Source: CAXXOK01 sp963664595
GTDB taxonomy: Bacteria; Bacillota; Clostridia; Christensenellales; Aristaeellaceae
NCBI GenBank assembly: GCA_963664595.2
Contig: CAXXOK010000009.1
Coordinates: 91,132 to 155,131 of the forward strand
DNA length: 64,000 bases
Reading direction: 5' to 3'
Of this stretch, positions 17,390-30,000 are shown one piece after another (the stretch's first letter is position 1; every line of letters begins with the position of its first letter). The notes beneath the pieces are model-generated. The model ran no database searches and was not told the origin of the DNA. It was given only the letters and a program-made list of their open reading frames with translations. Made by a program: the position numbers and the translations under genes.

Positions 17390-18457
17390 ATGAAGTTGAC
17401 GTTCCGATGGTTTGGCGAGGGGTACGATTCCGTTACTCTTGCGCAGTTGAGGCAGATTCCCGGCATACAGGGCATCATTACCACCCTGTACGATACCAAG
17501 CCGGGAGAAGAATGGTCCGCTGAAGCGATTGACGCGATTAAGCGGCAGGTGGAAGCCGAAGGGCTTTCGGTGCTGGGTATCGAAAGCGTGAATATCCACG
17601 ACGCGATCAAGGTGGGTACGCCGGACCGGGATCAGTACATCGAAAACTATATTCGCACCATCGGCAAGCTGGGCAAGGCAGGGATCCCCATGATCTGCTA
17701 CAACTTCATGCCGGTGTTCGACTGGACGCGCTCCGATCTGGCCAAGCGCCGCCCGGACGGTTCCACGGTGCTTGCCTACGACCAGCGTGAGATCGACAAG
17801 ATCGATCCGGACCGCCTGTTTGAGCAGATGGAATCCACAGCCAACGGCTTCATCCTGCCCGGATGGGAGCCCGAGCGCATGACGCATATCAAGGACCTGT
17901 TCCGCCAATACCATGAGGTGACGGAAGAAAAGCTGTTTGAAAACCTGGTATACTTCCTCAACGCCATCATGCCCGCCTGCGACCGCTACGACGTCAACAT
18001 GGCCATTCATATCGACGATCCCGCCTGGAGCGTGTTCGGCCTGCCGCGCATCATCTCCAGCAAGCAAATGATACAGCGGATGCTCGATGCCGTGTCCAAC
18101 CGGCACAACGGCGTTACGCTGTGCACGGGCTCACTGTCCTCCAATCCCGACAACGATATCCCCGATATCATCCGGTCCCTGAAGGGCCGCATCCACTTTG
18201 CCCACATCCGCAACACCCGGCACACCGCGCCCGGCGTGTTTGAGGAAGCCGCGCACTATGCCGCCGACGGCTCGCTGGACATGGTGGAGATCATGCAGGC
18301 GTTCATCGACATCGGCTTCGACGGCCCCTTCCGCCCCGATCACGGGCGCGCCATCTGGGGCGAGGTATCCATGCCCGGCTACGGGCTGTACGACCGCGCG
18401 CTGGGCAGCCAGTATCTGCTGGGCCTGTATGACGCGCTGACGCGCAAAAGCCGGTAA
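17390..18457 (+). CDS. uxuA: Mannonate dehydratase
   Basis: 355 residues. UxuA removes water from D-mannonate to give 2-keto-3-deoxygluconate, which feeds the Entner-Doudoroff route. The family pattern is clear from the first residues (MKLTFRWFGEGYDSVTL) through CYNFMPVFDWTRSD, DVNMAIHIDDP, the LCTGSLSSNPDND block and RPDHGRAIWGE, which include the metal-binding Cys/His/Asp residues. A GTG at 17381 is in frame but is too close to the ribosome site AAAGGA; the ATG at 17390 fits the family N-terminus. uxuB follows 92 bp downstream. Confidence 0.95.
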   Translation: MKLTFRWFGEGYDSVTLAQLRQIPGIQGIITTLYDTKPGEEWSAEAIDAIKRQVEAEGLSVLGIESVNIHDAIKVGTPDRDQYIENYIRTIGKLGKAGIPMICYNFMPVFDWTRSDLAKRRPDGSTVLAYDQREIDKIDPDRLFEQMESTANGFILPGWEPERMTHIKDLFRQYHEVTEEKLFENLVYFLNAIMPACDRYDVNMAIHIDDPAWSVFGLPRIISSKQMIQRMLDAVSNRHNGVTLCTGSLSSNPDNDIPDIIRSLKGRIHFAHIRNTRHTAPGVFEEAAHYAADGSLDMVEIMQAFIDIGFDGPFRPDHGRAIWGEVSMPGYGLYDRALGSQYLLGLYDALTRKSR

Positions 18458-18549
18458 CCGCTGAACAGAGCCTGACCGGGTCCGCGGCCGTATATCCCCG
18501 GTTTGCCGTACCAGCCCCGCTCCCAACGCCCTATAAAGGAGAAATCACC

Positions 18550-20109
18550 ATGAATTTGTCTCTGCAAAGCCTGCAGCCGCTGCGTGAGAAAGGATACCTG
18601 GTTCCGGAGTTCAGCCTTTCCGCGATGCGTGAACAAACCAAAGCCGCGCCGACGTGGATTCACTTCGGGGCGGGCAACATATTCCGCGCGTTTCCGGCGG
18701 TGCTGGTGCAGCGGCTGCTGGAGGCGGGTAAAATCAATACGGGCCTGTGCGTGGCCGAGTGCTACGACGAGGAGATTATCGACGCGGGCTTTGCCCCGTT
18801 TGATAACCTGTCCGTCGCCGTATCGCTGAAGCACGACGGCAGCGTGGACAAGCGCGTGGTCGGCTCCATTGCCGAGGCGCTGGCCTACAGCCGCGATACG
18901 GAGCGGATACTCAAGATCATGACGGCGGACAGTCTGCAGATCGTCTCCATGACGATCACCGAAAAGGGCTATGCCGTGCGCGACGCCGGGGCCGAAACCC
19001 TTGAGGCGCCCGGTACCATCATCGCCAAGCTGTGCAAGCTGCTCTATGCGCGCTGGCAGGCGGGGGCGGCGCCCGTGGCGATGGTAAGCCTGGATAATTG
19101 CTCCCACAACGGCGATCTGCTACAGGCCGGTATCCTGGCCGTGGCGGAAAGCTGGCGGCAGCGGGGGCTGGTGGAGGCCGCATTCCTCAGCTATCTCAAC
19201 GATCCGGCCCGCGTATCCTTTACGTGGAGCATGATCGACAAAATCACCCCGCGCCCCGCGCAGGCGGTGCTGGACATGCTCAGGGCCGACGGGCTAACGG
19301 GCATGGAGGTGACCGAGACCGCCAAGCATACCTTTATCAGCGCGATGGTGAACGCCGAGGAGTGCGAGTACCTGGCCATTGAGGATCACTTTCCCAACGG
19401 CCGTCCCCCGCTGGAGGAGGCCGGTGTGATCTTCGGCACGCGGGAGACCGTGGATAAGATCGAAAAGATGAAGGTCTGCACCTGTTTGAACCCCTTGCAC
19501 ACCTGCCTTGCGGTTTTCGGCTGCCTGCTGGGGCATACTAAAATCAGCGAGGAAATGCAGGATGAGACGCTTGCCCAAATGATCCGTGTCATCGGCTACA
19601 CCGAGGGCATGCCTGTGGTGGTGGATCCCGGTATTATGTCGGCCAAACAGTTTATCGACGAGGTGCTGGAGAAACGGTTCCCCAATCCCTTTGTGCCCGA
19701 TACGCCCCAGCGCATTGCCTGCGATACCTCCAAAAAGCTTCCGGTGCGCTTCGGCGAAACGCTGAAAGCCTATGTGGAGCGCGGACAGAACGATCTGTCG
19801 TTCCTTACGATGATCCCCATGGTGTTTGCGGGCTACGCTCGCTACCTGACCGGGATCGGCGACGACGGCAAGCCCTTCGCGCTCTCGCCCGATCCCAATC
19901 TGGAGGCGCTGCAAAAGCTGGTGGAGGGATTTGCTCTGGGCAAGCCGTTTGATACCGCCAGGCTCCGGCCGCTGTTTTCCAATCCGGAGTATTGCGGCGT
20001 AAACCTGTACGATCATAATCTGGGCGAAAAAACCGAGGCCCTTTTCACAGAGATGAACCGGGGGGCGGGGGCCATCCGCCAAACGGTGAACGAGCATTTG
20101 AAAGCCTGA
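18550..20109 (+). CDS. uxuB: Fructuronate reductase / mannitol dehydrogenase family protein
   Basis: 519 residues. Family members reduce D-fructuronate with NADH to D-mannonate, the substrate of the preceding uxuA, or oxidise other polyols. Visible are the nucleotide-binding start HFGAGNIFRAFPAVLVQRLL, the VSLDNCSHNGDLL segment, CLNPLHTCLAVFGCLLGH with the conserved active-site region, and a helical C-terminal domain. It is somewhat longer than typical UxuB (about 485). The uxuA-uxuB order and the TRAP system upstream support fructuronate as the substrate. Confidence 0.88.
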   Translation: MNLSLQSLQPLREKGYLVPEFSLSAMREQTKAAPTWIHFGAGNIFRAFPAVLVQRLLEAGKINTGLCVAECYDEEIIDAGFAPFDNLSVAVSLKHDGSVDKRVVGSIAEALAYSRDTERILKIMTADSLQIVSMTITEKGYAVRDAGAETLEAPGTIIAKLCKLLYARWQAGAAPVAMVSLDNCSHNGDLLQAGILAVAESWRQRGLVEAAFLSYLNDPARVSFTWSMIDKITPRPAQAVLDMLRADGLTGMEVTETAKHTFISAMVNAEECEYLAIEDHFPNGRPPLEEAGVIFGTRETVDKIEKMKVCTCLNPLHTCLAVFGCLLGHTKISEEMQDETLAQMIRVIGYTEGMPVVVDPGIMSAKQFIDEVLEKRFPNPFVPDTPQRIACDTSKKLPVRFGETLKAYVERGQNDLSFLTMIPMVFAGYARYLTGIGDDGKPFALSPDPNLEALQKLVEGFALGKPFDTARLRPLFSNPEYCGVNLYDHNLGEKTEALFTEMNRGAGAIRQTVNEHLKA

Positions 20110-20115
20110 GGGCGC

Positions 20116-20162
20116 AAGGCCGGGTGGGGGTTCCGCGAACCCGCATCCCGGCCTTTGTTTTA
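20116..20162 (+). terminator. Terminator after uxuB
   Basis: AAGGCCGGG pairs with CCCGGCCTT, then TGTTTT follows. It begins 7 bp after the uxuB stop codon. Confidence 0.8.
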
Positions 20163-20202
20163 TATCAAAAACAAAAGATAGCCGCCGAAACCCGGATACA
20201 AT

Positions 20203-20247
20203 GCGCAATCCGCCGGGCAGGCTGTTCGCCCGTCCGGCGGATTGCGC
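20203..20247. other. Perfect 14-bp hairpin
   Basis: GCGCAATCCGCCGG and CCGGCGGATTGCGC form a perfect stem around a 17-base loop. It has no T-run, so its role as a terminator is doubtful. Confidence 0.5.
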
Positions 20248-20308
20248 CTGAATTTCGAAACAATTAGGCAAAATACACAAAAAACGCCATGGAAATCATG
20301 ACTATTAG

Positions 20309-20337
20309 TTGACATATCGTTTATCGACAGGTAGTAT
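20309..20337 (+). promoter_or_regulatory. Sigma-A-type promoter of the ABC exporter operon
   Basis: TTGACA, a 17-base spacer, then TAGTAT, about 90 bp before the first ABC gene. Confidence 0.65.
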
Positions 20338-20426
20338 AAACCAGATAGCCATAATACTTACCGTATGTTCATATTACCTTCTTACAGAAGCGGTTCCGTG
20401 ACCCCCGTGCCGGAGAGAATGAAAGA

Positions 20427-22155
20427 ATGGATACGATAGCAACCACGCGCCGTTTGCTGGCCAATGGCGGCAAGAAAACGCGGTATATTCAACAACTGGG
20501 TCTGGTCATCATCATCGGCCTGCTCAACGCCGTTTCCGCGTATGCGCTGGGCCTGGTAACCCAGAGCCTGACCGCAGCGGCGGAGAGCCCGGGCCTGCGC
20601 TACAGCTTTGGGCTGTTTGCGGCGGTGATCCTCTGTGTTGCGTTATTGGACTGGTTCCGTTCCGTGCGGATGACGTGCCTGACGGAGACCGCCGAATCCA
20701 ATTACCGCAAGATCACCGCGCGCGCGCTGCTGCATGCCGAATACCCAAGCATCCAAAAGCTGGAATCGGGCGACCTCATCAGCCGCGTGGTGGCGGACTG
20801 CCGGTATGCGGCATCCAACAGCGAGCTGCTGATTAACGGCCTGCGCAACGTGCTCATCCCCATACTCCTGATCGGGGTCATGTTCGCGGTAGACTGGCGC
20901 GTGGGGCTTGGATATATGTCGCCGCTGCTGCTGGTGCTTGCGTACCCCAAAATTTCCAAAAGCTCGCTGTCGGAGATCCCCGCCTTTCGCCAGTCCTTTG
21001 CCGCCATGACCGCGCAGGCGAAGGACCTGATTGCCAACCGCACCACCGTGAAGGCCTACCGGCTGGAAAAAACGGCGGAGGCGTGGGTGGAGGAAGCGAC
21101 GGAGGATTACCGCAAAAAGGGCGTGCGGGGCATCGGGAAAATCTATACGGCCAATATGTCCGCGCTGGCGGTCAATGTGCTGCCGATGTTCGGTTGCGCG
21201 CTGACGGGCGCGGGCCTTGTGTTCCGGGAGATGCTGGCGATTGATCAATTTGTGTCGGCGCTGTTGCTTGCCTCCGTGGCCACGGAGGAGCTTTTAAAGC
21301 TGCCCAACGTTCTGGTCAACTTTCCCTCCGGGGTGGTGGCGGGCAACCGCCTGTTTGAGCTGTGGGACCTGCCCAGGGAAACGGGCGGCTGCCGCATCGG
21401 CGGCGGGCCCGGCCCCGCGGTGGTGTTTGAGGATGTGGTATTCCGCTATCCCGAGCAGGATGCCGCCGGGCAGCCGCTGTTAAACGGCCTTTCCTTCACG
21501 GTGCGCGCGGGGGAGAAGGTGGCGCTGGTCGGGTATTCCGGCTGCGGCAAAAGTACAATTATGAAACTGATGACCGGGCTGCTTCGCCCGCAGGCGGGCA
21601 CGGTGGCGGTGTTGGGCGCCCCGGTGGACGAGTGGGATCTGGAGGCGCTGCGCAGCCACATGAGCGTACTGCAGCAGCAGCCCTTTGTGTTCCGGGGCAC
21701 GGTGCGCGATAATATCCGGCTGGGCAGCCGCAACGCCGGGGAAGCGGAGCTTGCCCAGGCCGCGGACCGCGCGAGGCTATTGCAGTGGATAGAACGCCAG
21801 CCGGACGGCTGGGAGGCGGATACCGGCGAGCACGGCGCGCTGCTGTCCGGCGGCCTGCGGCAGCGGGTGGACTTATCCCGTCTGTTTTTAAAGGACGCGG
21901 CCATCGAGCTGATGGACGAGGCGACCTCGGCGCTGGATTCCAGCCATCAGAAGGAGATATTGGAGGCGCTGCACCAGTGCGGACAGGGCAAAACACGGGT
22001 GATGATCGCCCACCGCCTGTCCTCTGTTACGGACGCCGACCGCATCCTGTTTCTGGATCAGGGTACAATTGCCGAGGAAGGCACCCATGAGGAGCTCCTG
22101 AAAAAGCGCGGCCTGTACTACGGGCTGTACACCGCGCAGGAAAAGGGGGAGCCGC

Positions 22156-22166
<11 letters not shown>
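20427..22166 (+). CDS. ABC exporter, membrane-ATPase half 1
   Basis: 579 residues: a six-helix transmembrane domain (about 1-310) fused to an ATPase domain (about 335-570). Motifs are Walker A GYSGCGKST, Q-loop LQQQPF, signature LLSGGLRQRV (Leu where Gln is usual), Walker B AIELMDEATSALD and H-loop IAHRLS. It overlaps the next gene by 11 bp and the two most likely form a heterodimeric exporter. Substrate could be a peptide, lipid or drug; nothing nearby decides it. Confidence 0.9.
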
Positions 22167-23964
<1,798 letters not shown>

Positions 23965-24083
23965 GGAATAAAGAATAAGGATTTGGGAATGATGGTGCGG
24001 TCGCTGCGCAAACGGTGGGTCTATTCTATAAAGGATTGAACGGCAAGGTGCCTGATAATCATCATAATACGAATAAGGATACT

Positions 24084-24124
24084 ATAAAGAGGAAAGGGCC
24101 GCTGTGCGGTCTTTTCCTCTTTAT
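24084..24124 (+). terminator. Terminator after the ABC operon
   Basis: ATAAAGAGGAAA pairs with TTTCCTCTTTAT around a loop containing CGCTGTGCGG. A related hairpin (GAGGGAAAAACCGCTGTGCG) appears on the far side of the R1 element at about 24309-24341. Confidence 0.75.
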
Positions 24125-24308
24125 CTGTCAAAGAACCTCTTTGGGTCATTATCGCCGCTCGCTTCATAGCGCCTTGGGCGCTGTTCGCTCGCTTACCCCT
24201 TTGTTGTAACGCAAGCCTTTGGGGTTCCACCCCAATCCCCGGCAAGGGTTTCACCCCTGCACCCTGACCAGGACTTTCAGCCCTGGACCCTTCTTTTTTG
24301 ACAGCCTG
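24125..24308. repeat. R1 repeat element, copy 2
   Basis: It runs from CTGTCAAAGAACC to TTTTTTGACAGCCTG and carries the three stem-loops of the family. It fills most of the 23965-24391 gap. Short reading frames here that translate as GFHPNPRQGFHPC are repeat artefacts. Confidence 0.85.
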
Positions 24309-24391
24309 AGAGGGAAAAACCGCTGTGCGATCTTTTCCTCAATTCTCAATTCCGTATTCCACAGTAATTTTGTCCCCGTCCCGTCCCCGCA

Positions 24392-25162
24392 TCACGCCTC
24401 CACCTTTTCCCCGAAAAAGTTCACCTTAAAGCGCTCGTACACCGGCTGCTCCCGGCCTATGGAGAGGAAGAGCGTCTCGATCATCTCGGCGCCGTCCGCA
24501 AGGGCCTGGCTGTAGAGGCGGTCGAGGTTTTTTTCGTGTGCGGCCTGCTCTCTGGTCAGCAGCTCCGCGTCGGTGAAAAAGCACAGGCGGCCATAGGTTT
24601 TGCACAGGCGGGCGAGGATCATCAGGGTGTGCTTTGTATCCATCGCTTTTTTAAATTCGTGCGTGGCGCGGATGGAGGTTTCCACCGTCCGCTCGGTCAG
24701 GTTGGGCCAGATCATGGCGATGCCCGCGAAATCCAGCAGGGTGGGCAGGTAGGGGGAGCGTTCCTCACCGTAGGCATAGCGGCGCATGATGGCCCGGTCG
24801 TAGGCGGCCTCCATGCGCCAGTGCTCGGTCACGTTGCGGCAGCGGTCAAACACGTAGGCGTGGCAGGCGCTGTCCAGAAAATAATGGCACAGCAGCCCCA
24901 GCACATAGGCAAAAGAAGACGCCTTCTTCGGCTTTTCGCGCAAAAGAGGCGCAAACATTTGGTTGGCGGAGCAGGTGTGGGATTGGATGCCGTAGCGCAG
25001 CAGCCCGGGATTTTTGAGAAACTGATAGGAAAAGAAGATGTCCGGGCCCTGCAGGCCGATATCAAACTCGTTTTTGTAGGCGGCCGCGAGCTGCCGCAGC
25101 GTGAGGTTGAGGCGGCCCAGAAGGTCCTGACCGAATTGATAGTGCGCCATACAGCTTGGCAT
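24392..25162 (-). CDS. Zinc-dependent phospholipase C-like protein
   Basis: A 256-residue helical protein. The N-terminal MAHYQFGQDLL and LQGPDIFFSYQF, then HTCSANQM and GLLCHYFLDSACHAYVF, supply the spaced His and Asp residues that bind zinc in the zinc-dependent phospholipase C family. Many members in Clostridia are uncharacterised, cytoplasmic and without a signal peptide, as here, so lipase activity is only an inference. The start follows AAAGGAG. A glycosyltransferase lies 17 bp upstream in the same direction. Confidence 0.8.
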   Translation of the reverse strand: MPSCMAHYQFGQDLLGRLNLTLRQLAAAYKNEFDIGLQGPDIFFSYQFLKNPGLLRYGIQSHTCSANQMFAPLLREKPKKASSFAYVLGLLCHYFLDSACHAYVFDRCRNVTEHWRMEAAYDRAIMRRYAYGEERSPYLPTLLDFAGIAMIWPNLTERTVETSIRATHEFKKAMDTKHTLMILARLCKTYGRLCFFTDAELLTREQAAHEKNLDRLYSQALADGAEMIETLFLSIGREQPVYERFKVNFFGEKVEA

Positions 25163-25179
25163 GCGGGGCTCCTTTCGGC

Positions 25180-26316
25180 CTATACAGCCTGGGAAATGGG
25201 CAGGGCGGCGGGATAGCGGCGGAGCAGGTCGTCAAAAATCCTGTCCCAGCCGCGCTCGTTGGCGGTTTGCAGCGCGCCTGCGCGGATCCGGCCGCGCAGG
25301 CGTTCGTCCATCATGGCCTCCATCGCGTCTGCGAGCGCGGCGGCATCGCGCGGCCGGCACACATAGGCGTTTTCGCCGTGGGCTGTGAAGTCCTTCAATC
25401 CGCCCGCGTCCGCACAAATCCCCGGCGCGCCGCTGGCCATCGCTTCCAGCATGACGTTGCCGAAGGTTTCGTTATCGGACGGAAACACAAACACATCACA
25501 GCTGGCATACATCTCCCCCAGCGCCCTGCCGTGCAGCGCCCCGGTGCAGACGGTATGCTGCAATGCCATGGCCCGGAGCGTTTCCAGGTAGGGGCCGTCG
25601 CCGGTGAACACAAACCGCGCCTTGCCCGCGTGCTTTTCGTTGAACAGGCGGATGCTCTGGGCGTACACGTCAATCCCCTTTTCCGCGGAGATGCGGCCCA
25701 CATATAAATACAGCAGCCGGTTTTCCGCGCCGAGGCTTTGGCGCAGCGGCAGGGAGGCGAACGCCGGCGAAAAGCGGCTCCGGTCAATCCCGCGCGACCA
25801 CACCGCGAGATGGTTGATCTTGCGGAAGGTGAGCTTTTGCAGCGTGTTTTGCGACGGGCAGAGGTTGACCTGCGCAAAGGAGTGGAACCACCGCAGGTAC
25901 TGCCACAGCGGCTCCTCCAAAAGCTCCAGATTATAGTGCGAAAGATACTGATCAAAATTCGTGTGGTAGCTCATCGCCAGCGGCAGGCCCAGCTGGCGCG
26001 CGGCCCTGAGCCCCGCCAGCCCCATGCTGAACTCGGTTACGATGTGCACCACATCAGGCCGGAAGGCCTGCAGGCGGCGGCGGATGGCGCCGGGCGTGGT
26101 CAGGGCCAGCCGCACCTGCGGATACAGCGCGAACGGCACCGAGGGAAAAGCGGCCACGGGATAGTCCCCCGCGTCCCCGGCTTCCGTTTTGCTTTCGGGG
26201 ATGAAAAAGAGGTGCTCGATGCCGCGCTGTGTTAAATAGCGGCTGAGGGCCTGCAGCGTGTTGGATACGCCGTTGATCTGCGGATAAAAGGTATCCGTGA
26301 AAAATGCGATCCTCAT
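25180..26316 (-). CDS. Glycosyltransferase family 4 protein
   Basis: 378 residues when started at the ATG at 26316 (ribosome site AAAGGGG); the frame is open to 26361. MRIAFFTDTFYPQINGVSNT is typical of GT4 enzymes that make glycolipids or mannosides, such as the MgtA/PimB group. The second Rossmann domain has YVGRISAEKGIDVYAQ and the donor-binding segment VFPSDNETFGNVMLEAMASG with its conserved Glu. It is probably co-transcribed with the downstream phospholipase C-like gene, which suggests a membrane-lipid role. Confidence 0.9.
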   Translation of the reverse strand: MRIAFFTDTFYPQINGVSNTLQALSRYLTQRGIEHLFFIPESKTEAGDAGDYPVAAFPSVPFALYPQVRLALTTPGAIRRRLQAFRPDVVHIVTEFSMGLAGLRAARQLGLPLAMSYHTNFDQYLSHYNLELLEEPLWQYLRWFHSFAQVNLCPSQNTLQKLTFRKINHLAVWSRGIDRSRFSPAFASLPLRQSLGAENRLLYLYVGRISAEKGIDVYAQSIRLFNEKHAGKARFVFTGDGPYLETLRAMALQHTVCTGALHGRALGEMYASCDVFVFPSDNETFGNVMLEAMASGAPGICADAGGLKDFTAHGENAYVCRPRDAAALADAMEAMMDERLRGRIRAGALQTANERGWDRIFDDLLRRYPAALPISQAV

Positions 26317-26449
26317 ACGCGCGCCCCTTTGCGTGATCTTTGGTACAGCTCCACCATACAACAGGTATGTGAAGGGCGCGTCATGAGGTTGTAAAATGTA
26401 TCGAAATCCTTCAGAGGGCCGGATTATTCGTTGGCAGCGCGGTTCAGGC

Positions 26450-26479
26450 GGGCGTTGCCCGCGCGGGAGCGGACCTCGG
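26450..26479. repeat. 30-bp direct repeat, left copy (msrB-like)
   Basis: Thirty bases are identical to 30550-30579 inside the msrB part of msrAB; with two mismatches the match extends over 26445-26482. The two copies bracket the AT-rich gene at 26.6-30.2 kb. The rest of the 26317-26620 gap holds only a candidate promoter. Confidence 0.8.
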
Positions 26480-26526
26480 CGCCTGATAATCCATAGGGAT
26501 TGTTATGGATGTTTAGTACTATGCAT

Positions 26527-26554
26527 TTTACTGCTTTGCAAAATGTGATATAAC
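26527..26554 (+). promoter_or_regulatory. Possible promoter of the phosphoesterase/ATPase gene
   Basis: TTTACT, a 16-base spacer, then TATAAC, in an AT-rich stretch about 65 bp before the start codon. Confidence 0.4.
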
Positions 26555-26620
26555 TATAGTAACGATAAGCAGGTAATCTTGATCTGTTCCGCATATTCTA
26601 TGCTTTGGGAGGATCGTTTC

Positions 26621-27046
26621 ATGGGATTGAAAATCTTGCACTTGTCTGATTTGCATCTTGGGGAAGAGGATCAAATCTTTAAGAATGCGGATGAGTTTGC
26701 CGCGCAGGTTGCAAAGGTCACAGAGGAAAATGCTCCGGATGTAATTCTGGTAAGCGGGGATGTATTCAACGCTAAACAGTTTTCTGAAGATGATTATTTC
26801 GGACTCATTGTTAAGGCAAAGCAGTATTTTGATGCATTACTTAATAAAATTAATCAAAAATCAGATCATGAAATTCGCAAGGAAGATATTCTTTTTGTAC
26901 CCGGAAACCATGAGGTTTACATACCAAACGCTGAAGTAGGGAAAGATGTATTCTCCCGATACGGAGAGTTTTTGGATGCTTTCTATGAAAGAAACAAGGC
27001 CGAAGTATTATGTTGGGGAACATTACTCGTTTTTCCGGCAATATGA
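26621..27046 (+). CDS. Metallophosphoesterase/HSP90-ATPase protein, N-terminal fragment
   Basis: The ATG at 26621 follows GGGAGGA by 7 bases. The 141-residue fragment holds the first metallophosphoesterase motifs: DLHLG (residues 10-14), GDVFN (46-50) and GNHE (95-98), which bind two metal ions in calcineurin-like phosphoesterases. The later motifs, including HGHKH, lie in the next frame, so this is the front of one gene cut by a single-base shift near 26998-27010. Codon use is markedly AT-rich compared with both flanks. Whether the shift is real, a sequencing error or a phase-variation switch cannot be told from one sequence. Confidence 0.8.
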   Translation: MGLKILHLSDLHLGEEDQIFKNADEFAAQVAKVTEENAPDVILVSGDVFNAKQFSEDDYFGLIVKAKQYFDALLNKINQKSDHEIRKEDILFVPGNHEVYIPNAEVGKDVFSRYGEFLDAFYERNKAEVLCWGTLLVFPAI

Positions 27047-30000
27047 GGAACAGAAAGTAATTCTGATCGGATTTTGTTCTCCCTATTATCCAAAGGGAGC
27101 AGAAAAACCGTATGGCGAAATTCCGTTTAGTGAAATGAGCGATATTCTAGGCCGGGTAAAAAAAGATATTCCTCAGTACGAAGAATACCAGATCATAGTG
27201 ATGCTCCACCATCATTTCTATATCGTGGAAGAACGTGACAAGGCTGAGGTGGATGTCAGCTATCTGCGTAACAGCGAAACGCTTTTTGAAATGCTGCAAA
27301 ACTATAATGTGTGTGCGATTTTGCACGGGCATAAACATTATTCTAAAAACAAGCGGATTAATATCAGCACAGATATTGAAAGCAAGGATCGGCTTGTAAC
27401 AGTGTTGGGCTGCGGAGCAACCGCAAAAACAAAGGGACTTAACAATAACAGCATAAACTTTATTGAAGTATATTATATAAGCGATTTGTTTAATTTAGAG
27501 TATAAAGAATACGAGTTGCAGTCTTCAGTTTTTAAGCAAGTCAAAGCGTTGAAGCTTCCTAAAAGCAGCCGTAATACAAAAGTGATTTCGTTATTAAAGG
27601 AGATTGAAGAACATCCGGATTTATTCCGTCGATATCAGGAACTCAGAGAGATGGACAATAACCTGTATCCCGGACTGGATCAGGCGGTGGATGACGCGCT
27701 CTGCACCTTGCCGGATACCGCCGCGCATATTCAAAAAACCCCGGATATTCTATACTATCTTCTTGTTGCGTTGCACTACCGCTCCAATAGTAAGAGACGC
27801 CATAAGGACAATTATCTGGATGAGGTCAGAAAGTTCTTTGCCTATACGTTGCATGACGGATTTCCGAAAAGCAGGCAATGCGATGCGATACTAAATGTTC
27901 TTGAAACGGAAGATGTTCTCTCCCTGCCGAAAGATTATAATACGGCTAAAAAGACATGCGAGACGAACAAGCAAAAGGAATTGCTTGTTTATTTGGCACT
28001 TGGAATTATGCTTGCGGAATTTTATATTACCATAAAGCATGAGGCGGAACTGTTTTTTAATAAATACATTGCACAAAAGGCTGGCTTTGTAAATGAGGGC
28101 GATGTTATATTCAAAGGAATTGTCAAAAGCACAATTGAGTTTTCCAGTGATGAAGAACGCCGCTCCCTTTGTGTAGCCGTTAAATGCAAGAATGCAGCAG
28201 CGCATAAAACGGTATGTCTGATTATTAAGGAATTCGAATTGGTTCTTACGAGGCTTGAACAGGATTTTGCTGAACATGGATTTAAGGTTTTCTATATTTA
28301 TCCTGAAATTGCAAAACAAATAGGGAAAACAACGTCACAGGTGGAAAGCTATAGCTTTTCCGCTTATATTCCAACGTTGCTTCCGCTTCTGGCCGGTCGG
28401 AGCATATACCGGCAGCCTGAAGTGTTTGCGAGAGAATTGATCCAAAATGCCATTGACGCCATCGGCACACGGTTGGAAGTCGATACGGATTTTTCACCTG
28501 CCATTACCATATCGTTTCACGATCAGCAGAACAATCCCTGTTTCCGTATTACGGATAATGGAAGCGGTATGGATAAGTATATTCTGGAACGTTATCTGAC
28601 AACGGCCGGACGGAGCTTTTATACCAGCAGTGACTATAATTATTATTACAGGCCGATCAGCCAGTTTGGGATTGGATTCCTGTCCTGCTTTATGCTGGGC
28701 AAGCATGTAACGGTAGAAACGATGCCTGTGCCCAAGGGCCGATATGAGGATGAAAAACAATCCTATTTTTTGGATATCCCTAATTTTGACGGATGCTATT
28801 TTATTGAGGACGGACAAAAAGATACAATTGGTACTACGATTACAGTCTATCCGCAGCCGGAAGGGGATCTGGCAAAAGAAGGGCTGTGTTTCAGCCCCGA
28901 CGAGATCCGAGCGTATATTAAAAGCAACATTGTGAATGTACCGTATCCGATCCGACTGGAAGAAGAAACAATTGAAGAATTATCCTGGGACAAGAAGATC
29001 CGGCTGGAAACAAAGCAATATGGTTTGTGTTTTTATGTTCCTCTGACAATGCAAGCAGATACACTGGCGGTTGCGGAAGAAACAATCAAGACGCAATACG
29101 GGATCTATTTTTATAAATCGGATGGACAGCTGTTTGATGAGCGAACAGAAACCGCATTTAACTGCGGAATTCGGATTGAAACAACCTTGCCGTTTAAAGA
29201 ACTGGATGATCGTTTTGCAACATATAATTTCTATGATTGCTGTTTAAACTTTCCGCCGAATGTGTTAAAGCTGGATGTATCCAGAGATACACTGACGGGA
29301 ATCACGAACGTAGACTGGAATGGCGTTTTTAAAAGACTGGAACAAAAGATTGCTTTGTATATACATAAAAAGTACCATAGGTGCTTACCCTACATAATTG
29401 CAAATGCGGTTGCACCTCGTGAAGTGAAGTGGGATCGTTTACATATAAGCTATCATAAAGATAGAATACTACTGCAATATAAAACTCCAGATATGCATAA
29501 TAAAATAGCCGTGGTTACGGAGCTGTTTCAACAGCTTGTAAAACAGCCGGATCAAAAAGAGATTAGCCTGGTTGGGAGAGTAGCACAATGGCTTTTCATT
29601 GCTTTGGAACGAGTTGAGAAGAATTCAGCTGATCCTAAAACTATGGATATGGCTACGGCTACGGCTACGGCTAGGGCTATGGATATGGCTATGGATATGG
29701 ATATGGATATGGATAGGGCTAGGGCTATGGATATGGATATGGCTAGGGCTATGGATATGGCTATAGATATGGCTAGGGCTATGGATATGGATATGACTAT
29801 GACTATGGCTATGGATATGGATATGGCTAGGGCTGGGGCTGTGGATATGGATATGGATATGGATATGGATATGGCTAGGGCTGGGGCTGTGGATATGGAT
29901 ATGGATATGGATATGGATATGGCTAGGGCTGGGGATATTGTTATGGCTAAGGCTAAGGCTTGGGATACAGATATAGTTAAAGCAACAGAAGCATATAGAG

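Noticed and set aside
24219..24515. Small ORF beginning MGFHPNPRQGFHPCTL
   Set aside because: It lies in an R1 repeat; the same peptide appears at other R1 copies (33.3 kb, 56.2 kb) and simply translates the stem-loops.
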